This document shows, piece by piece, positions 51,683 to 59,363 of a DNA stretch of 64,000 nucleotides. Each line of letters opens with the position of its first letter. The first letter of the stretch is position 1. The notes beneath the pieces are model-generated. The model worked only from the letters and a program-made list of their open reading frames with translations. It had not been told where the DNA came from and did not search any database. The translations under genes were made by a program, and so were the position numbers. Origin of the DNA: an uncultured Clostridia bacterium (lineage in GTDB: Bacteria; Bacillota; Clostridia; Oscillospirales; Oscillospiraceae); NCBI GenBank assembly GCA_947173485.1, contig CAMWFH010000001.1, positions 124,001-188,000 on the forward strand, in the 5' to 3' direction.

Positions 51683-51709
51683 TTATCGGCTGGTCACAGG
51701 CAAAAATTA
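51683..51709 (-). promoter_or_regulatory. Near-consensus sigma-28 promoter between the two palindromes, pointing away from flagellin
   Basis: On the minus strand the -10 is GCCGATAA (51683-51690), identical to the sigma-28 consensus, and the -35 is TAAT (51706-51709) with the standard 15-base spacer; TAATTTTT compares with consensus TAAAGTTT. It reads leftward, antisense to the recombinase, where no gene needs it. Inversion between the two site centres would put it about 70 bases before the 51795 gene, reading toward csrA2 and flagellin. Confidence 0.72.
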
Positions 51710-51747
51710 AGTGGGTTTTGAAAATTTTTTGAACTTCGTCCACATGG

Positions 51748-51769
51748 CGCAGAAAGTATACTTTCTGCG
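51748..51769. repeat. Right perfect palindrome (candidate recombination site R)
   Basis: This is a perfect 22-bp palindrome of the form CGCAG-N12-CTGCG around AAAGTATACTTT. It has the same GTATAC centre and CGCA/TGCG ends as site L. The centres are 116 bp apart. It could be a serine-recombinase crossover site or an operator for the truncated recombinase encoded 25 bases downstream. Confidence 0.78.
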
Positions 51770-51794
51770 TCACCCGTGAGAAGGGAGGGAGCGT

Positions 51795-52181
51795 ATGCCT
51801 TACGGATCGACAGCGGCCCAGGAGGCGGAGGCCCTCCAGATGAAGGAGCTGGCGGCGGAGATCGCCACCCGGCTGGCCGGCTTGGAGCCGGCCAGGAGCA
51901 AAGAGCTGCTGAGTTCCTTCGTCACGGAGCTGTTCTTGGCGGTGGCCGAGGAGGACCGCCGGGCGGACCGCCGCCGGCGGCAGGCCGAGGGCATCGCCGC
52001 CGCCAAGGCGAAGGGCGTCCGGTTCGGCCGGCCCGCGCCGCCCCTCCCGGAGGGGTTCGACAGCTGCCGCCAGGCGTGGCGGGAGGGGCGTATGTCCCTC
52101 CGGCAGGCGGCCAGGGCCTGCGGGATGCCGGCCTCCACCTTCCACGACGCGGTGGTGCGGCAGGAGCGGGCCGCCGGGTGA
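51795..52181 (+). CDS. Recombinase-like DNA-binding protein without catalytic domain
   Basis: This 128-residue protein shares the E-helix and DNA-binding end of the 50948 recombinase: RQAEGIAAAKA-K/R-GVRFGR, then LPEGF, WR-x-G, and a GM-x3-TF helix-turn-helix. Residues 1-60 lack the catalytic Ser and Arg residues and show only a helical segment (SSFVTELFLAVAEEDRRADR). It has its own SD (AAGGGAGGG) and an intact frame, so it looks maintained rather than decayed. It may bind the palindromes as a regulator or modulate the recombinase; neither is shown. Confidence 0.8.
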   Translation: MPYGSTAAQEAEALQMKELAAEIATRLAGLEPARSKELLSSFVTELFLAVAEEDRRADRRRRQAEGIAAAKAKGVRFGRPAPPLPEGFDSCRQAWREGRMSLRQAARACGMPASTFHDAVVRQERAAG

Positions 52182-52236
52182 TGTTTTCTCCGGTCCTATG
52201 AGGGGGCCGGGCGGTATGTGTAAGGAGACGAAAGCG

Positions 52237-52581
52237 ATGCTCTGCATCTCGATGAAGGCCGGCGACTACTTCACCGTCGGCGGCGACACCGTGGTCCAGT
52301 TCGACCGGCTCAACGGCGAGCGGGTCCATCTGACGATCCATGCCCCCAGGGAGGTGCCCATCCTCCGGGGCGATGTCTTAGAGCGCAGCGGGGGCCAGCA
52401 GCCCGCCTGCGTGATGGACGTCTCGCCCCGTTATGTGCGCCAGCTGCCCTGGGACCATGTGAAGAAGCAGGCCCTGGAGGACCTGCGGCAGCTCCTGGCG
52501 GAGATGGAGGACAGCTCCGCCGCCCAGGCGCTGGCGGAAAAGCTGGACTGCATCTTCCCCCCTGGTTTCTCCCGGTCCTAG
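52237..52581 (+). CDS. Divergent CsrA-like protein with C-terminal extension
   Basis: The first ~50 residues follow the CsrA fold: MLCISMKAGDYFTVGGDTVV, then IHAPREVPILRGDV. R44 (RNA contact) is kept, but Arg6 of canonical CsrA is Met6. A 65-residue extension follows, with a predicted helix (DHVKKQALEDLRQLLAEMED). The ATG is nine bases after AAGGAG; an in-frame ATG seven codons earlier would add residues not found in CsrA. It lies 137 bp before flagellin, whose leader carries CsrA-type sites, so it may regulate that gene. Confidence 0.8.
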   Translation: MLCISMKAGDYFTVGGDTVVQFDRLNGERVHLTIHAPREVPILRGDVLERSGGQQPACVMDVSPRYVRQLPWDHVKKQALEDLRQLLAEMEDSSAAQALAEKLDCIFPPGFSRS

Positions 52582-52718
52582 GCCGGTGGAAATATACCTT
52601 CGTGCTTGGCGTCTGCCCGCTGTGGCCACGGCGGACGGGCCTGCCGGCGCGACAAGACCTGTGCCTTGGTAAATGGATGCTCCGAGGCACACTAATAGAC
52701 TGAAAGGAGTCACAGACA
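52582..52718 (+). promoter_or_regulatory. Flagellin leader with CsrA-type binding hairpin
   Basis: A nine-base stem GTGCCTTGG/CCGAGGCAC (52661-52669 with 52682-52690) presents GGA in its loop (AAATGGATGC, GGA at 52675-52677), the classical CsrA target. A second GGA lies in the SD (AAAGGAG, 52706-52708), 31 bases downstream. This two-site layout matches the Bacillus hag leader. No convincing sigma-28 or sigma-A promoter is seen in these 137 bases. Confidence 0.72.
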
Positions 52719-55451
52719 ATGCGTATCCAGCACAATATCATGGCGATGAACGCCTACCGCAACTACAACAACAACACCTCCGCCCTGAGCAAGAACCTGG
52801 AGAAGCTCAGCTCCGGCTACAAGATCAACCGCGCCGGTGACGACGCCGCCGGTCTGGCCATCTCCGAGAAGATGCGCGCCCAGATCACCGGCCTGAACGC
52901 CGCCCAGAAGAACGTCAAGGACGGCATCTCCCTGGTGAAGACCGCCGAGGGCGCCATGCAGGAGATCCAGGACATGCTCAACCGCATGGACTACCTGGCC
53001 ACCCAGTCCGCCAACGGCACCTACGACAACGAGGTCGACCGGCTGAACCTCCAGAAGGAAGTCACCGCCCTCAAGACCGAGATCAACCGTATCGCCGACA
53101 GCGCCAACTTCAACGGCATCAAGCTGTTGGATGGCTCCCTGGATCGGAACGTCCTGGCCACCGAGGCCGGCGTGACCACCCAGAGCGTCGACTTCGCCAA
53201 GGGCATCGACTTCGAGGTCGGCCAGGGCGGCGGCGGCTCTAAGGGCGAGTTCACCATCAACCTGACCAACATGCTGGGTGCTGGCGATACTATTGATATC
53301 ACCACTGCCAACTCTCCCGGTGTTGCAGCTAATACCCCTGTGACCCTCACTTATGGGACTGATTTCTCCGGGGATACCTTGGAGAAGCAGGCTGAGTCCC
53401 TGGCTGCTGCTATTGGCAAGAATGCCAATTTCACCAATTTTGACGTGAGCGTAGAGGGCACCACCGTCACGCTGAAAAACAAGGTTGAAGGCAACGATCA
53501 GAATGTCGTAACTAATGTTGCTCTGAATGACGCGATGAGCACGCTTGATACCACCAACACCAAAGCCACTCAGGCTGGCGTGAGCGGCAATGCTGGCGTA
53601 AAGTTTGAGAAACTGTTTGACGGCACTGCCACCACCGGCGGTAAGGACATTGCTCCTGGCGATGTTGTGACCTTTGAGTTCACGGTGGGTACCGGTACGT
53701 CTGCTACTAAGTATACCGCTGAGCTGGAGATCACCGACGCTATGGTCGGCGGCGGTACTGCGGCTACTACCACCAATATTGCCAACGCTCTGACTAATCT
53801 GAAGTTCAAGGACGATCCTGACACAGCGGGCGATGAGAGCCAGCTGAAGGTGGGCGACCTGTTTACTGTCACCGGTAATGGTGCCAACCCAGGCGACCTG
53901 GTCTTTACCGGTAAGGATGCCGGTGGCGCTGTCAGCGCGGCTTCTGTTTCCACCAGCAGGAACACCACCGCTACAGCTGGTACTGCTGTGGCCGCTACCA
54001 CTGCCGCAAAGGCCCAGATCTACGATGTGGCTATGGATACCAACGCAGCTTCTAACCTCACAGTCGGTGACAAGTTTACCTTCAAGGGCCAGCTGTCTGA
54101 CGGCAGCACCTTTGAGGTGGAGCTTGAAGCCGGGAAGGATTTCGATGTTGGCGCAGATATCGACGCTACCAACACTAACATCCAGAACGCCTTGAAGGTG
54201 AAGGGCGTTGAGGTCAATGTGACCAGCGCCAGCGGTCAGAAGTCCACTGTTGACAGCACCGATATCTTTGGTGCTGGCAAGGAGTTCGATGTTGCTGCTG
54301 ATGCCGCCAATGACAAGATCACATTCACCTCTCAGAAGGCCGGTGCTCTGAACGCGAAGGGCGCCAGCAATATCACCGATGTGACCTTCTCTCAGACCGC
54401 AAGTACTTTGACTCACAACGAGGTCAACGGCACTCAGAAGAGCGCCGCCAAGTCCACCATCACCTTCAGCGAGGGCGTGCAGTACGGCGCTACTATCGAT
54501 GTGGACGGCCAGACCTATGAGATCGTCAAGAAGGGCGAGCGTACCACCAACGCCAAGAACGTGGCCGTCGAGGTGGAAGACCTGAGCGACAGCAAGGCCA
54601 TTGCCAAGAGCATGGCGGACGCTATCAACACCAAGGTAGGCCAGAATGGCACTATCAGGGCCGAGGCGTCCGGCAACAAGGTCACCGTGAGCACTACCGA
54701 GGTCGGCAGCGATCAGGTCTCCCCGGTCATCGCTACCGCTGGCGACAAGGTCAAGCAGCTGGAGTTCACCCTGGATCCCGCCAAGGTGCAGGAGAAGTCC
54801 TATGTGACCATCAACGGCCAGGACTACCAGTTCGTGAGCGACAAGAGCAAGGTGGACGAGGGCAAGACCGCCGTCGTGGTGGACTTCAAGAACGCCACCT
54901 CCGCCGACCTGGCCGCCGCCCTGAAGGACGCGGCCGACGGCAAGAACAACGCCTCCGTCTCTGTGGATGAGAACGGCCTGATCAAGGTCCGCGGCACCGA
55001 GAACGAGGACGGCGAGATCGTCACCCCCACCGCCAGCTTCCATGACGGCAAGGGCGGTCTGACCCTCCAGATCGGCGACACCGCTGACGATTTCAACCAG
55101 ATGAACGTCTCCATCGGCGATATGCACACCTCCGCTCTGGGCATCGATGGCGTGGACATCTCCACCCAGGAGGGCGCGAAGGCTGCTATCGATGTGGTGA
55201 AGAACGCTATCAACTACGTCTCCGGCGTCCGCGGCGACCTGGGCGCTATCCAGAACCGTCTGGACCACACCGCCAACAACCTGAGCGTTATGGCGGAGAA
55301 CATCCAGGACGCCGAGTCCACCATCCGCGACACCGACGTTGCCGAGGAAATGATGAGCTACGTCAAGAACAACATCCTGGTCCAGTCCGCCCAGGCCATG
55401 CTGGCCCAGGCGAACCAGGTGCCTCAGGGCGTGCTCCAGCTCTTGGGCTAA
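52719..55451 (+). CDS. hag: Flagellin with very large central domain (910 residues)
   Basis: This is the filament protein. The conserved D0/D1 ends are clear: RIQHNIMAMNAYRNYNNNTS and AGDDAAGLAISEKMRAQITG at the N-terminus; GDLGAIQNRLDHTANNLSVM and DTDVAEEMMSYVKNNILVQS at the C-terminus, ending VLQLLG. About 700 residues in between (roughly 170-880) are variable; most of that DNA is AT-richer than the conserved ends. Typical flagellins are 270-500 residues. The TLR5-contact Arg (LNRMDYLATQS) and Glu (LQKEV) appear conserved. Confidence 0.96.
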   Translation: MRIQHNIMAMNAYRNYNNNTSALSKNLEKLSSGYKINRAGDDAAGLAISEKMRAQITGLNAAQKNVKDGISLVKTAEGAMQEIQDMLNRMDYLATQSANGTYDNEVDRLNLQKEVTALKTEINRIADSANFNGIKLLDGSLDRNVLATEAGVTTQSVDFAKGIDFEVGQGGGGSKGEFTINLTNMLGAGDTIDITTANSPGVAANTPVTLTYGTDFSGDTLEKQAESLAAAIGKNANFTNFDVSVEGTTVTLKNKVEGNDQNVVTNVALNDAMSTLDTTNTKATQAGVSGNAGVKFEKLFDGTATTGGKDIAPGDVVTFEFTVGTGTSATKYTAELEITDAMVGGGTAATTTNIANALTNLKFKDDPDTAGDESQLKVGDLFTVTGNGANPGDLVFTGKDAGGAVSAASVSTSRNTTATAGTAVAATTAAKAQIYDVAMDTNAASNLTVGDKFTFKGQLSDGSTFEVELEAGKDFDVGADIDATNTNIQNALKVKGVEVNVTSASGQKSTVDSTDIFGAGKEFDVAADAANDKITFTSQKAGALNAKGASNITDVTFSQTASTLTHNEVNGTQKSAAKSTITFSEGVQYGATIDVDGQTYEIVKKGERTTNAKNVAVEVEDLSDSKAIAKSMADAINTKVGQNGTIRAEASGNKVTVSTTEVGSDQVSPVIATAGDKVKQLEFTLDPAKVQEKSYVTINGQDYQFVSDKSKVDEGKTAVVVDFKNATSADLAAALKDAADGKNNASVSVDENGLIKVRGTENEDGEIVTPTASFHDGKGGLTLQIGDTADDFNQMNVSIGDMHTSALGIDGVDISTQEGAKAAIDVVKNAINYVSGVRGDLGAIQNRLDHTANNLSVMAENIQDAESTIRDTDVAEEMMSYVKNNILVQSAQAMLAQANQVPQGVLQLLG

Positions 55452-55621
55452 GAGCCAGTTTGAGAGCAGCGTAGGCATTGCCTAGCCTGGGACAGCATGG
55501 CCGTTCGGGGCCCCCGCGCGAGCCCAGCGTAAGCGGGTCGCGTGGGGAGAGGAGGAGCAAGGGAGCGGGCGCAGTTTTCGCCGCAGGCGGAAACGGAGCT
55601 TAGCGGACTTTGCGACGACGA
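55452..55621 (+). other. Structured 170-bp insert between flagellin and the tail copy
   Basis: No gene is visible. It contains a stem built of CCCCGCGCGA-type and TCGCGTGGGG arms (around 55507-55545) and a second stem TTTCGCC/GGCGGAAA near 55577. Composition and structure differ from the flanks, so it may be a dispersed repeat or RNA element. Confidence 0.5.
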
Positions 55622-55670
55622 GGCCCAGGCCAACCAGGTGCCCCAGGGCGTGCTCCAGCTCTTGGGCTAA
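55622..55670 (+). pseudogene. 3' remnant of a second flagellin gene
   Basis: These 49 bp repeat the last 49 bp of the flagellin gene (55403-55451), encoding AQANQVPQGVLQLLG and stop. The two differences (GCG/GCC for Ala and CCT/CCC for Pro) are both synonymous, which suggests the copy came from a once-functional flagellin paralog rather than from a recent target-site duplication. Confidence 0.78.
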
Positions 55671-55712
55671 TTCCTACGGATACGCAAAGCGCATACTTAC
55701 CCAACGCAAAGG

Positions 55713-55740
55713 GGGGCGGGCTTCGGCCCGCCCCTTTCTC
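55713..55740 (+). terminator. Flagellin terminator
   Basis: A nine-base stem GGGGCGGGC/GCCCGCCCC with a stable TTCG loop, then TTTCTC. Confidence 0.88.
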
Positions 55741-55759
55741 ATGAGAAAGGCGGTAGATC

Positions 55760-56980
55760 ATGCCTAAAAATTTCAAAGCGGTCCTCTGCCAAAGCGACCT
55801 GCGGCCGGCCTACTACGACAGCTTCCACTGCCTGATAACCGGCTGCCGCCTAAGCTGCTGCCAGGGCGGCTGGCATATCACCTTTGGGAAAAAGGACTAC
55901 CTGACCATCAAAAAGCAAAAAGGCTCCCCGGAGCTGAACGCCGGACTGGACCACTGCCTGCGCCGCATCCGGGAGAAGGTGGACGAAACATACCGCTATG
56001 GGGAGTTCATCCTCCAGGACGGCTGCTGCCCCCTCCTGCGGGAGGGCAAGTGCGGCCTCCAGCTGGAAAAAGGGGAGAAGGTGCTGCCCTTCGTCTGCCG
56101 GACCTTCCCCCGCGTAGAAACGCCCATGTCGTCAGGCTATCTGGAGCGGAGCCTGACCCCGGCCTGCGAGGGGGTGTTGGCGCAGCTGTGGGACCTGCCG
56201 GAGGGTGTGGACTTCCTGTCCGACCCCCTGCCCCCGGAGGAACAGAAGCTCTATACCTATGACGAGGACGCTTCTCCCCTGCTGGGCAGCTTCCACCCGA
56301 TCCGGGAGCTGTGCATCGACGCCCTCCAGGACCGCCGCCGCTCTCTGCCGGAGCGGCTGCTCCTGCTGGGGATGGCCCTGCGGCCCTTAGTGGAGGGGGA
56401 GACGGACGTCCCGGCATGGCTGGCCCGCTCCCGGGCACTGCTGGAGAGCGGCGAGGCGGCGGGGCTGCTGCGGGAGGACCTGCTGCCCATGTTCCTGGTC
56501 CACCACGCCAACACCACGCTGCATATCAGAGGCACAGACCCGGTGTTCCAGGCCAAGCGGAAAGACATCCGCGCCGCCCTGGGCCTGCCAGAGGGCCATG
56601 TGCTCCGGGGGAGCATCCAGCCGGGCCCCTACCTGGCGGCCAGGGAGCGGTCCGGCCAGTTGTTCGGCGATAGGGACTACTTTTTTGAAAACCTGATGGT
56701 CTCCCTGTTCTTCCATATGCGGATGCCGGACCTGACCACGCCGGAAGCGCTGTGGAAGAGCTATGTGAACCTCTGCGACCTCTATGCCGTCTACCGGTTC
56801 CTGGCGGTGATGAGCTGCCGGGAGGGGGTGGAGGACTGTGAGCGGGAGCTGTTCGACCTGCTGGTCCTGGCCAGCCGCGCCCTGATCCACGACCGGGAGC
56901 GGCAGACCGCCCTCCGGGACGAGCTGTTCCACCACGACAGTGCCACCCTGGCCCATATGGCCATCCTGGTGGGCGGCTGA
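55760..56980 (+). CDS. fliB: Flagellin lysine-N-methylase FliB
   Basis: This 406-residue protein has the FliB cysteine pattern (CLITGCRLSCCQGGW near the N-terminus; CPLLREGKCGLQ and PFVCRTFPR further on), thought to hold an iron-sulphur cluster. FliB methylates surface lysines of flagellin in Salmonella. Position directly after flagellin supports that target; the flagellin central domain here is Lys-rich. No separate promoter is clear, so expression may depend on read-through past the flagellin terminator. Confidence 0.9.
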   Translation: MPKNFKAVLCQSDLRPAYYDSFHCLITGCRLSCCQGGWHITFGKKDYLTIKKQKGSPELNAGLDHCLRRIREKVDETYRYGEFILQDGCCPLLREGKCGLQLEKGEKVLPFVCRTFPRVETPMSSGYLERSLTPACEGVLAQLWDLPEGVDFLSDPLPPEEQKLYTYDEDASPLLGSFHPIRELCIDALQDRRRSLPERLLLLGMALRPLVEGETDVPAWLARSRALLESGEAAGLLREDLLPMFLVHHANTTLHIRGTDPVFQAKRKDIRAALGLPEGHVLRGSIQPGPYLAARERSGQLFGDRDYFFENLMVSLFFHMRMPDLTTPEALWKSYVNLCDLYAVYRFLAVMSCREGVEDCERELFDLLVLASRALIHDRERQTALRDELFHHDSATLAHMAILVGG

Positions 56981-56981
56981 G

Positions 56982-57010
56982 GGAGCGGGCCAACGGCCCG
57001 CTCCTTTTTT
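56982..57010 (+). terminator. Terminator after fliB
   Basis: A ten-base stem GGAGCGGGCC/GGCCCGCTCC with an AAC loop, then TTTTTT. Confidence 0.92.
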
Positions 57011-57033
57011 CGGGAAAATGAGACAGCGGCCCC

Positions 57034-57061
57034 TTGACGATCTCGGAAAGATCGGTATAAT
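57034..57061 (+). promoter_or_regulatory. Promoter of metK
   Basis: TTGACG (57034-57039), a 16-base spacer and TATAAT (57056-57061), just before the SAM-I riboswitch. Confidence 0.85.
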
Positions 57062-57070
57062 AGAGATAAC

Positions 57071-57210
57071 TCCTTATCAAGAATGGCGGAGGGAACGGCC
57101 CGTTGATGCCATGGCAACCTGCTTCACGGCAAGGTGCTAAGTCCGGCGGTTTCGATCGAGAGATGAGGGAAGTGTACGCTTCGCACGATTCGCCGCCGAA
57201 TCGTGCTTTT
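57071..57210 (+). promoter_or_regulatory. SAM-I (S-box) riboswitch with terminator
   Basis: The aptamer (57071-57171) has the S-box consensus CTTATCAAGAATGGCGGAGG, then GATGCCATGGCAACC, CAAGGTGCTAAGTCC and the closing GATGAGGG, which pairs with CCTTATC to form P1. The expression platform is a ten-base stem GCACGATTCG/CGAATCGTGC with CTTTTCTTT. High SAM should stop transcription before metK. Confidence 0.95.
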
Positions 57211-57262
57211 CTTTGCCCAAAGGCCGGAATAAGGAGGGCAATTTAGACTAGGAGGTAACCCC

Positions 57263-58441
57263 ATGAGCAACCGTATCTTCACATCTGAGTCCGTCACCGA
57301 GGGCCACCCCGATAAGGTCTGCGACCAGATCTCCGACGCCGTCCTGGACGATATCATCGCCCACGACCCCACCGCCCATGTAGCCTGCGAGACCTTCACC
57401 ACCACCGGCATCGTCACCGTCATGGGCGAGATCACCACCAGCCACTATGTGGACATCGCCTCTATCGTCCGCCGCACCGTCCAGCGCATCGGCTACGACG
57501 ACCCAGCCTACGGCTTCGACTACCGCTCCTGCGCCGTGATGACCGCCATCGACGAGCAGTCCCCGGATATCGCCATGGGCGTCAACCAGTCCTACGAGCA
57601 CCAGGAGGGCGGCGTGGACCCGGCGGACCTGATCGGCGCCGGGGACCAGGGCATGATGTTCGGCTACGCCTGCGACGAGACGCCCGAGCTGATGCCCGCC
57701 CCCATCTCCATGGCCCACCAGCTCTGCCGCCGCCTCACCGCCGCCCGCCGGTCCAAGGAGCTCACCTGGCTGCGCCCCGACGGCAAGAGCCAGGTGACCG
57801 TGGAGTATGACGAGCAGGGCCGGGTCCTCCGCTGCCCCGCCATCGTGGTATCCACCCAGCACGACCCCGACATCGCCCTGAAGGACCTGCGGGAGGCCGT
57901 GGTGGAGACCATCATCAAGCCGACGATCCCCGCCCAGTACCTGGATCAGGACACCAAGTTCTACGTCAACCCCACCGGCCGTTTCGTGGTGGGCGGTCCC
58001 GTGGGCGACACGGGCCTCACCGGCCGAAAGATCATCGTGGACACCTACGGCGGCTCCGCCTCCCACGGCGGCGGCTGCTTCTCCGGCAAGGACCCCACCA
58101 AGGTGGACCGCTCCGCTGCCTATATGGCCCGGTACATCGCCAAGAACATCGTGGCCGCCGGCCTGGCCCGCCGTTGCCAGATCGAGCTGGCCTACGCCAT
58201 CGGCGTGGCTCACCCCATCTCCGTCCTGGTGGACACCTACGGCACCGGCAAATACTCTGACGAGAAGCTCGCGGCGATCGTCAACGCCCACTTCGATATG
58301 CGCCCGGCGAAGATCATCGAGAAGCTGGACCTGCGCCGGCCCATCTACGAGCAGACCGCGGCCTACGGCCATTTCGGCCGCACAGACGTGGACCTGTCCT
58401 GGGAGCATACCGATATGGCGGAAGCCCTGAAAAACGCCTGA
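57263..58441 (+). CDS. metK: S-adenosylmethionine synthetase
   Basis: This 392-residue enzyme makes SAM from methionine and ATP. Signatures are [20 protein letters not shown] at the N-terminus, [12 protein letters not shown] and [20 protein letters not shown]. Its ATG follows TAGGAGG. It is controlled by the SAM-I riboswitch upstream. The final product feeds methylation, possibly including FliB encoded next door. Confidence 0.97.
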   Translation: MSNRIFTSESVTEGHPDKVCDQISDAVLDDIIAHDPTAHVACETFTTTGIVTVMGEITTSHYVDIASIVRRTVQRIGYDDPAYGFDYRSCAVMTAIDEQSPDIAMGVNQSYEHQEGGVDPADLIGAGDQGMMFGYACDETPELMPAPISMAHQLCRRLTAARRSKELTWLRPDGKSQVTVEYDEQGRVLRCPAIVVSTQHDPDIALKDLREAVVETIIKPTIPAQYLDQDTKFYVNPTGRFVVGGPVGDTGLTGRKIIVDTYGGSASHGGGCFSGKDPTKVDRSAAYMARYIAKNIVAAGLARRCQIELAYAIGVAHPISVLVDTYGTGKYSDEKLAAIVNAHFDMRPAKIIEKLDLRRPIYEQTAAYGHFGRTDVDLSWEHTDMAEALKNA

Positions 58442-58460
58442 GCGCCTTCTAAATACGCAC

Positions 58461-58498
58461 AGCGCGGGTCTGGATCTCCTCCAGGCCCGCGCTCTTTA
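58461..58498 (+). terminator. Terminator after metK
   Basis: A 14-base stem AGCGCGGGTCTGGA/TCCAGGCCCGCGCT with one G-T-type mismatch, followed by CTTTATC. The T-tract is moderate. Confidence 0.82.
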
Positions 58499-58510
58499 TC
58501 GTTCTACCCG

Positions 58511-59260
58511 TCACACCGGCAGGGAGACCCGCTGATTCAGCATCACCCGGCCCATGCACACCAGCCCCCGGCCGCTGTCGGCGGGGAGGACCACGTCGGC
58601 ATCCGCCCGCCGCCGGTTCAGGGAGAAGAGGTAGACGATGCCCAGAGGGTCCTTATAATACTGCTTGCAGAGCATCTCCCCGTCCACGCAGAAGATGCCC
58701 ACGTCCCCGTTGGCCAGGGGGTCCCGATCGACATAGACCACGGACCCGTCATGGATATAGGGCTCCATGCTGTCCCCCTGGATCCGCACCGCGAAATCGG
58801 CCCCCTTCGGCGTGCTGCCCCGAACGGTGAGCATATCGTAGTCGTCGCCGAACACCGGGGAGGCGTACCCCGCCGCCGCCGGACTGCGGTACAAGGGGAT
58901 CTCCCAGGGCTCCTCCGGCTCCGTCTCCTGCTCCATGTCGCTCTGATAGCCCAGGAGGGCATCGATCACCGCGGTGATGGCCTGCCGGCCGGACCAGGAC
59001 ATCTGGCGGTATCTCTCCACCAGCGTCCGCTCCTCCGCGCTGCACAGGAAGCTCTCCCCGCTGAAGCTGTCCTGGTAGAGATAGTTGGGGTCCACGTCCA
59101 GGATATCGAACAGCCGCAGGAGGATATCCTCCCGCACCGCGTTATAGCCCCCCTCATAATTACCGATGGCCGACCGGGTGACCCCCAGCCGGTCCGCCAG
59201 CTCCTGCCGGCTGAGCCCCAGCTCCTCCCGCCGCTCCCGCAGCCGCTGTCCAAAACTCAT
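58511..59260 (-). CDS. XRE/S24 self-cleaving repressor (LexA/CI-like)
   Basis: This 249-residue regulator has an N-terminal HTH_3 domain (LGLSRQELADRLGVTRSAIG), a linker, and a C-terminal S24 peptidase domain with cleavage site A130-G131, Ser164 (GDSMEPY) and Lys199 (LCKQYY). RecA-stimulated or spontaneous self-cleavage is expected. The start ATG follows GGAGG; a longer frame extends into the promoter. The palindrome at 59400-59413 could be its operator. Confidence 0.9.
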   Translation of the reverse strand: MSFGQRLRERREELGLSRQELADRLGVTRSAIGNYEGGYNAVREDILLRLFDILDVDPNYLYQDSFSGESFLCSAEERTLVERYRQMSWSGRQAITAVIDALLGYQSDMEQETEPEEPWEIPLYRSPAAAGYASPVFGDDYDMLTVRGSTPKGADFAVRIQGDSMEPYIHDGSVVYVDRDPLANGDVGIFCVDGEMLCKQYYKDPLGIVYLFSLNRRRADADVVLPADSGRGLVCMGRVMLNQRVSLPV

Positions 59261-59311
59261 AGCGCCTCCTCCGCCCCTATAGCCGTTCCATCCAATTCTT
59301 TCCTTCCCCAC

Positions 59312-59340
59312 AGAGTACATGACCTGTCCCAAAAAGTCAA
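59312..59340 (-). promoter_or_regulatory. Promoter of the S24 repressor
   Basis: On the minus strand: TTGACT (59335-59340), a 17-base spacer and TACTCT (59312-59317). The -10 is weak. Confidence 0.5.
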
Positions 59341-59363
59341 CAGAAATTTTGTAAAATTAGGGG

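Noticed and set aside
52582..52600. GCCGGTGG as a sigma-28 -10 for flagellin
   Set aside because: Only five of eight bases match and no TAAA-like -35 lies 15 bases upstream.
52590..52612. Third palindromic recombination site before flagellin
   Set aside because: Only TATACCTT is shared; the other half and the CGCA/TGCG ends are missing.
55403..55670. Target-site duplication from an insertion sequence
   Set aside because: A 49-bp duplication is far longer than usual, there is no transposase, and the two differences are synonymous, which favours a paralog remnant.
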